Shown here one piece after another: positions 58,726-64,000 of a stretch of DNA of 64,000 nucleotides. Source of the stretch: JAGQYH01 sp041393015 (GTDB taxonomy: Bacteria > Bacteroidota > Bacteroidia > Chitinophagales > JADIYW01). The notes under the pieces are model-generated. The model was not told the DNA's origin, did not search any database, and saw only the letters and a list, made by a program, of their open reading frames with translations. The stretch's first letter is position 1, and every line of letters starts with the position of its first letter. Position numbers and translations under genes: made by a program. The stretch covers positions 124,001 through 188,000 of the forward strand of contig JAWKKV010000003.1 of the NCBI GenBank assembly GCA_041393015.1, written 5' to 3'.

Positions 58726-60972
58726 TTATTGCTTTATAAAAGGAATAGTCAATTGACCTTCATCACCATTTATTTGGATAAAATAATATCCCTTGGATAA
58801 ATGATCAATTGGAAAGTCTAGGTTGGCGGCTTTGTAAGAATTTTGAAACAATTCCGTTCCTAAAGGATCATATATCGTATAAATAAGCTCCTTCGCCTCA
58901 TTCAATTCTATTGAAATGGTATTGGTAGCCGGATTCGGATAAACTTTAATGTTTGATCTTGATAAATTTTCAATACCAACAGAAGGTGTAATGCTTAGTG
59001 TAAAAGTACCGGCAGCACTTAGTCCATCTCTATCGGTAGCGATTAATTTGATTTCTAAATCCTCTATCATAGGCGGAATCCCCGAATAAGTTATGGTATT
59101 GGGATTAAAACTCAACCAACTCGGTAGCAAATTACCATTGTCTAAGGTTGAGGTATACGTCAATTCATCTCCCAAATCGGGGTCATTAAAAACATTTGCA
59201 TTGAAACTAAAGGACATGTTTGCATCTACTTGTGCTGTTTTATCAGCTAACACTCCGCTTAATTCCGGACTTTCATTAATATCGGCAATCATAATAATAT
59301 GGGCAGTTTCAGCCGTTTGATCTCTGGAGTCTCTCACCAATAAGTTAATAAAATAAGAGGATTGAGTTTCGAAATTAGTACTAGGCGTAATATGTAATTC
59401 ATCATTAACAATGGTAAACGAGCCATTGTCAGCATCATTTGTTCCATTGCCGGAATGTAGCTCATAAGTATGGCTGTCGCCCGTTTGACCATCAGTTGAA
59501 AGAATAGCTACCAAAAAGTTTGGCGCATTATTTTCATCAATGGTGTTATTGGTTAGTGAAACACCCAAAGGAACTGCATTGTATTCATAAGATCCCATGT
59601 CTACATTTTCTCCTAACACTCTAGTAGCTCCATCTAAATCTGTCCATTCCGGACTAATGTAAGTGATACTTCCAGCATCTATACAAGGAGAATTACTTGT
59701 TAACCGATAATCTGTGTTTAACTGTGGATCGTCAATGATTACATCGGTTTCACTATCAAAGTTTGTTGCTGCAAATTCACTTAAACTATTTGTAATACTC
59801 GCGTCACCTGATTCTTTATACAAAGGAGAAGGACCGTTGTTGTAAAAAATAGAATTGTAAATTTTAAGGGCATCATTGCCATTTCCTCTAAAATGAACAC
59901 CACCCCCTAATGGACTAAAGTTTTGAGAAGCATTATCTGCAAACGTACAATTGGTAATTTTAACTTCTCTATCCACGCTATTGTTATGATAAAAGGAAAT
60001 GGTTCCATAACCATTGTTTGCGCCGGCTTTATTATTGACAAAAAGAGAGTTACTAATCTCTGCGTTGGCGTCCCAAACTTGTACTGCGCTGCCCCAATAA
60101 TTGATGGTAATATTTGAAAACTCACAGCGATCGATATTAACGGTTCCACCATTGGCCACATAAACAGAACTTCCATTTCCAGAACTTCCGCCATTGTCTT
60201 CACCTTTGAATTCGGAGTTTTCAATATTCATTGTACGAGCCACTGTCCAAATGGATGAACCTTGATTACCCGTGTTTTTGTTCGCCTTAAATGTTGAATT
60301 TGAAACATTTCTTTCCAACATAAAATTGATGGTCCGTTGCCCGACAAAGAGGGCGCCACCATTAGATGCAGCAGTATTTCTATTGAAGTAAGCATCGCTA
60401 ATATCAAATGAGCAATCTGTATAAATAGCACCACCTGACCCGGTAATTGTGGTTTGGTTGTTTAGAAATTCTACTTTGTTTATAACCAAATGAATGTTGG
60501 AATCATCAGGGTCATTTTGACCACCGGCTACTAAAATACCCGCTCCATTTTCACTGGCTGTTTGGCCATTTTCCAACAACATCATTTCCATGCTAAAATC
60601 AGCATCAACGGCTGCTCCAATGCCATTGAGCAGAAACAAACGTTCGCTATTTGTGCCAGAAATTGCAGTAGCACTGATATTATCAGATTGTGTGGAATAA
60701 TTACTCGACCATCCACCAATCAAGGCAATATTCATAGCATCTGAGCCTTGGTAATAAGCGGTATAAGGCGTGCTGGTATAGCTGCCTTCTTGAAGGTACA
60801 GAATGTCATCTTCTCCATTCACTAAAGCGGTATCAATGGCACTTTGAAGGTCAATTGGACTGTTAGTAGTTTCTCCCGTTCCGCCGCCTGTGGGTGAAAC
60901 GTAAATAATGTTTTGTGATTTTACTGACGTAACAGTAATTAACACCAAAACGAATTGTAATAATGTTTTCAT
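58726..60972 (-). CDS. Large secreted beta-helix protein with cadherin-like and Ig-like repeats and T9SS sorting domain
   Basis: A 748-residue surface or secreted protein. It has a signal peptide (1-19, ending VKSQ). Residues about 22-450 are a right-handed parallel beta-helix with short Asn/Gly-rich turns (IYVSPTGGG, then repeats such as ISNSLFVNNKAG and ITNCTFADNAS). The end of this region reads SPCIDAGS, as in choice-of-anchor proteins. Residues about 480-590 resemble a cadherin-type repeat (FLVAILSTDGQTGDSHTYEL) and about 595-690 a putative Ig-type repeat (LPSWLSFNP, YSGIPP). The last 60 residues are a T9SS sorting domain starting VYPNPAT. It may be an adhesin or polysaccharide-binding protein. 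Confidence 0.85.
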   Translation of the reverse strand: MKTLLQFVLVLITVTSVKSQNIIYVSPTGGGTGETTNSPIDLQSAIDTALVNGEDDILYLQEGSYTSTPYTAYYQGSDAMNIALIGGWSSNYSTQSDNISATAISGTNSERLFLLNGIGAAVDADFSMEMMLLENGQTASENGAGILVAGGQNDPDDSNIHLVINKVEFLNNQTTITGSGGAIYTDCSFDISDAYFNRNTAASNGGALFVGQRTINFMLERNVSNSTFKANKNTGNQGSSIWTVARTMNIENSEFKGEDNGGSSGNGSSVYVANGGTVNIDRCEFSNITINYWGSAVQVWDANAEISNSLFVNNKAGANNGYGTISFYHNNSVDREVKITNCTFADNASQNFSPLGGGVHFRGNGNDALKIYNSIFYNNGPSPLYKESGDASITNSLSEFAATNFDSETDVIIDDPQLNTDYRLTSNSPCIDAGSITYISPEWTDLDGATRVLGENVDMGSYEYNAVPLGVSLTNNTIDENNAPNFLVAILSTDGQTGDSHTYELHSGNGTNDADNGSFTIVNDELHITPSTNFETQSSYFINLLVRDSRDQTAETAHIIMIADINESPELSGVLADKTAQVDANMSFSFNANVFNDPDLGDELTYTSTLDNGNLLPSWLSFNPNTITYSGIPPMIEDLEIKLIATDRDGLSAAGTFTLSITPSVGIENLSRSNIKVYPNPATNTISIELNEAKELIYTIYDPLGTELFQNSYKAANLDFPIDHLSKGYYFIQINGDEGQLTIPFIKQ

Positions 60973-61279
60973 CTATCGAATATTTTGGTTCAATAAAAAG
61001 GTAGGTGTTAACAATACACGAGCAAAGGATATTTGTCAGAAAATGAAAGGATTTGCCTCATACTTTCATAAGATAATTGTCAGCAATTGATGAGTAGAAT
61101 ACCGCAGTAAAGAGGGATGAAATGGTTGATATAGTAAAATGCGAAAATTATTTCAATCACATAACAAGTTAATAAATGTATCTTACCTAAACATTTTAAA
61201 CTCTTTCGTTTCTACTTAACACGCGATTGTTGCAGCATGCAAAGTTGAGATCTCATTTTTTTAACTAACTATTTACAGC
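60973..61279. other. 307-bp spacer between two divergent genes
   Basis: AT-rich; presumably holds the promoters of the beta-helix gene and the methyltransferase gene. No exact TAnnTTTG match is visible close to either start, and I see no gene. A 14-base stretch (AACACGCGATTGTT, 61218-61231) recurs at 63370-63383. Confidence 0.4.
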
Positions 61280-62842
61280 ATGTATCAATTACCTTTTGAA
61301 TTAGAATCAAAAAAGAACTTTTCGGAAAGTCTTATTTGGCAACTCAATCGCGACTATTATCAAGAAACTGGTATAGCGGCATGGAGCGACAACCTCATTC
61401 CACATCAAATGACGAGTAACGCATTGGTTGGTAAAGTGTATGCTGAAATGATCTTAGGATTCTTAAAAGATTTAGCTGCGAAAAATAAAACCACAGAAAC
61501 TGTTTACATCGTTGAATTAGGTGCCGGACATGGACGTTTGGCCTTTCACGTTTTGAAACATTTAGAGAAAATTATAGCAGAGATCAATATTAAACTGCCA
61601 CCTTATTGCTATGTGTTGACGGATATTGTGGAGGACAATCTTACATTTTTTAGCCATCATCCGCAATTTCAAAGCTATCTTAAAAAAGGTGTTTTAGATG
61701 TTGCTTATTTTGATGCCAGTAAAAACAAAGAGATTTACTTGCGCCACGCTAAATCTAATATTGGTGTACAATCATTAACTCAGCCCATTTTAGCCATCGG
61801 CAATTATTTTTTCGATTCACTTCCTAATGATCTGTTTTTGTTTAGAGATAAAACAATGTCGTCGTTTAGTGTTTCGCTGCATTCAGAAAAAGATCCAAAG
61901 GATTTAGATACTGTAACTTTAATTAAAAATCTAAAACCTACTTACCATAAAAATCTCTTACAAAGTGATTTTTACGAAGAGCCTATTTTGAATGATATTT
62001 TGAAGGATTATAAAAAATCATTGGTCAATTCACATTTGTTTTTTCCTGTGGTTGGCTTAAAATGCATTCAAAATTTAAAGCAATTATCTACCGAAGGTTT
62101 AATGCTTTTATCGATGGATAAAGGTTTTTGTGAGTTAGCAGATTTAGATCATAGGGGAGAACCTCAAATTGTAAAACACGGCAGTTTATCGCTTTGGGTA
62201 AATTATCATGCACTAGGAGCTTTTTGCCAAAAAAATAATGGAAAAGTTTTATTTCCTGCCTATTCTACTTTTCATTCTGTAGTAGGTTGCTTTATGTTTT
62301 TATCCGATGGTGAATCTTACTGCAACACCGATGCTGCCTACCAACATTTTATAAATGATTTTGGACCGGATGATTTTAATACGATCAAAAAATTAGCCTA
62401 TACCAATATTGCACAGCTCAGCATGATAGAATTAATTGCCTTGATGCGTTTGAGCTATTACGATTCAACCTTTTTTATCAGCATTTTACCTTGGGTTAAA
62501 AAAGCAGCTCGGTCCATTACTTTTATTGAGCGCAAACGGTTGGCAGAAAGCTTACATCAAATTTGGAATATGTATTTCAATTTGAATGAATCAGATGATT
62601 TGGCCTATGAGATAGGAGGTTTACTATACGACATTGGATACTATGACGAAGCGCTCAAATATTTTCAATACTCTGTGAACGTTTATGGAAACAAGGCAGA
62701 TGTTTACTACAACCAAGCCATGTGTTATTATCAACTAAGGCAAGACCAACTTTTTGCAGAGACTTTAAAAGAAGCTAAAGCAGTATTTCCCGATGAAGCA
62801 TTATTTGAGCAATTAGATAAGCTGGATTTGGCAGCGATTTAA
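61280..62842 (+). CDS. MidA/NDUFAF7-like SAM-dependent methyltransferase with C-terminal TPRs
   Basis: A 520-residue cytoplasmic protein. The motif ELGAGHGRLAFHVLKH (about residues 79-94) is the SAM-binding loop. QPILAIGNYFFDSLPNDLFL (about 169-188) matches the conserved acidic motif of the MidA/NDUFAF7 family of protein-arginine methyltransferases, where NE-x-x-DA is usual. Residues about 440-515 form two or three TPR-like helical pairs (GGLLYDIGYYDEALKYFQYS, DVYYNQAMCYYQLRQ). I recognise the fold; the substrate is unknown. The TPR tail is not part of the classic family. Confidence 0.7.
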   Translation: MYQLPFELESKKNFSESLIWQLNRDYYQETGIAAWSDNLIPHQMTSNALVGKVYAEMILGFLKDLAAKNKTTETVYIVELGAGHGRLAFHVLKHLEKIIAEINIKLPPYCYVLTDIVEDNLTFFSHHPQFQSYLKKGVLDVAYFDASKNKEIYLRHAKSNIGVQSLTQPILAIGNYFFDSLPNDLFLFRDKTMSSFSVSLHSEKDPKDLDTVTLIKNLKPTYHKNLLQSDFYEEPILNDILKDYKKSLVNSHLFFPVVGLKCIQNLKQLSTEGLMLLSMDKGFCELADLDHRGEPQIVKHGSLSLWVNYHALGAFCQKNNGKVLFPAYSTFHSVVGCFMFLSDGESYCNTDAAYQHFINDFGPDDFNTIKKLAYTNIAQLSMIELIALMRLSYYDSTFFISILPWVKKAARSITFIERKRLAESLHQIWNMYFNLNESDDLAYEIGGLLYDIGYYDEALKYFQYSVNVYGNKADVYYNQAMCYYQLRQDQLFAETLKEAKAVFPDEALFEQLDKLDLAAI

Positions 62843-62874
62843 AATGAATTCTATTTGGGTAAAACCATAATCCA

Positions 62875-63213
62875 TCACACCTCTTCTAAAATTGAACTTC
62901 CTTTAGATTGATCTCCCGACGTCCATTGCCAAGTTTCCATTAGTCTAATTTTTCCATTAGGTAAGATTTTCGGGATGGATTTACAAATGCCTGTCTTAAT
63001 TTCACCTTCTAGGTTGACTTGATGATAACGCATATCGATATTGCCATCTTTGTCTACCAAACCAATTAAATGGCCGAATAGAATGTCTCCGCCGGAATAA
63101 ACGGATGTAAGGATATTGTCAACTTGCTTATAATGAAAAATCACATCTGATGACAGTTCTCCATTATCAGAATTACTGACGATTTTGAAAGACCGCTTGT
63201 TGTAGTTGATCAT
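62875..63213 (-). CDS. Conserved small protein of unknown function (112 aa)
   Basis: A 112-residue protein rich in beta strands, such as FKIVSNSDNGELSSDVIFHY, then GGDILFGHLIGLVDKDGNID and GKIRLMETWQWTSGD. This resembles a small family often labelled N-acetylglutamate synthase in Bacteroidota genomes, but it has no acetyltransferase motif and is too short, so that name should not be used. No signal peptide. Function unknown. Confidence 0.6.
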   Translation of the reverse strand: MINYNKRSFKIVSNSDNGELSSDVIFHYKQVDNILTSVYSGGDILFGHLIGLVDKDGNIDMRYHQVNLEGEIKTGICKSIPKILPNGKIRLMETWQWTSGDQSKGSSILEEV

Positions 63214-63349
63214 TTTTTTGTACGATTAAAAGTTGTTTTGATGACTAAGGGAAGTACTCAATATTTAGATTTATTCATTTTGTTGAAATTAATCTAAATT
63301 TTTGTTTTAACACCTAATCTAAAGAAGCGTTTGATTTGGCTATTATTGT

Positions 63350-63369
63350 TCCTCCGCTAAAGCTTCGGC
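63350..63369 (-). repeat. 20-bp repeat shared with 56135-56154 (inverted)
   Basis: TCCTCCGCTAAAGCTTCGGC is the reverse complement of 56135-56154. It is followed by AACACGCGATTGTT, also present at 61218. Confidence 0.55.
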
Positions 63370-63493
63370 AACACGCGATTGTTTCTCCTGAGTGAAGCGA
63401 AGGATGGGCTAAGCAAAAGAAAAGATAAAAAGAGTCAAGTAGATTCATTTTAAAGTATTTGATTTAAATTAATTCAGAGAATAAAATCTTCTT

Positions 63494-63973
63494 TTAGCTA
63501 GCTATAATTTGATTTAAATGATGCTCTAAATGAAGCACATAATCTTCCATTAGAAAAAAGAGATCAACCATTTTGCCATCCGATAACACCACCTTATAAT
63601 TTAAAGAAGTTTCGGTTTGTTGTTGCATTACAAATAGTATTCTTTGATTTACTGCTAACCAAAAATTTAGAATTTCTTGTGTGTCAGAAGTTTGATAATG
63701 ATTGACTTTTACCAATTCATTTTGATCATACTTCCTAATGTTATAAGGTTGATTATTAAATTGGATCTCCGTAAATCGTTGAAGATTGTTTACGCCGGAG
63801 TCAATTAAATGTCCTAATATTTCTTTTTTCGACCATTTGTTGAGGGAAGGTTTGGCTGAAAGCGTTGTTTCGGAGATTTGATTAATGCTTTCAAAACCTT
63901 TGTCTAATAACGCTTGAAGATGTAGAATAAATTTTTCACTCTTCATTTTCCAATCTTTTAAACTCATAATCAT
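63494..63973 (-). CDS. DinB-fold protein
   Basis: A 159-residue helical-bundle protein of the DinB superfamily. The segment NKWSKKEILGHLIDSGVNNL (about 44-63) is the typical first helix with a metal-binding His. A second His pair is seen in EDYVLHLEHHLNQI near the C-terminus, as expected for the metal site. These proteins are often metal-dependent thiol or bacillithiol transferases. The alternative ATG two codons downstream (63967) cannot be excluded. Confidence 0.78.
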   Translation of the reverse strand: MIMSLKDWKMKSEKFILHLQALLDKGFESINQISETTLSAKPSLNKWSKKEILGHLIDSGVNNLQRFTEIQFNNQPYNIRKYDQNELVKVNHYQTSDTQEILNFWLAVNQRILFVMQQQTETSLNYKVVLSDGKMVDLFFLMEDYVLHLEHHLNQIIAS

Positions 63974-64000
63974 TTCTGATATAAGTATTAAAATATTTGG

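Overview
The window looks like a piece of chromosome from an AT-rich, probably aquatic member of the Bacteroidota. Evidence: three secreted proteins carry type IX secretion system (T9SS) C-terminal sorting domains with a YPNP/FPNP motif. A GldC-type gliding-associated protein is present. Several genes are preceded by the Bacteroidota promoter element TAnnTTTG. A crtI-crtB-cruF carotenoid cluster and a DUF3467 protein are also typical. I cannot name the genus.

Layout. 1-11 kb is the conserved nusG-rplK-rplA-rplJ-rplL-rpoB-rpoC operon; nusG is cut by the window edge and a strong terminator follows rpoC. 11.3-16.9 kb holds a DUF3467 protein, a T9SS-exported sulfatase and an active/inactive pair of M16 peptidases. 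16.9-18.9 kb is a two-gene VgrG-PAAR spike module with no other secretion genes nearby. 19-30 kb is mostly metabolism and envelope: flavin reductase, fumarylacetoacetase, metallo-beta-lactamase-fold hydrolase, L,D-transpeptidase, FG-GAP T9SS protein, MscS channel, L-2-hydroxyglutarate oxidase, a regulatory-domain protein and a chalcone-isomerase-like protein.

30.4-38.7 kb is the accessory region and the most interesting part. Two RHS C-terminal cassettes face each other. Their first 89 bp form a nearly perfect inverted repeat (30422-30510 and 34122-34210). Each carries a different putative toxin tip: a caspase-like fold on one side and a GIY-YIG nuclease on the other. Each is followed by a candidate immunity gene. 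A tyrosine recombinase begins about 70 bp beyond the outer repeat. There is no RHS body and no conventional ATG at the cassette junctions, so they look like silent, exchangeable tips. Next come a frameshifted MerR-like gene, a decayed 453-bp copy of part of comM, a RAYT transposase bounded by two inverted REP-like hairpins, and the intact comM.

38.8-48.3 kb contains acyl-CoA dehydrogenase, phosphatidylserine synthase, a PAS/LuxR-like regulator, the carotenoid genes and ruvB. 48.4-51.2 kb holds two tandem isocitrate dehydrogenase genes; the first has changed the residues that normally recognise NADP. 51.3-64 kb contains a secreted protein usually labelled asparagine synthetase B, purS, gldC with an ABC-F ATPase, a four-helix-bundle protein flanked by hexamer repeats, a TPR protein, a photolyase of the Fe-S family that lacks the cluster cysteines, a large T9SS beta-helix protein, a MidA-like methyltransferase with TPRs, and a DinB-fold protein.

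No tRNA, rRNA or CRISPR array was seen. All domain calls come from reading the sequence, not from database searches.
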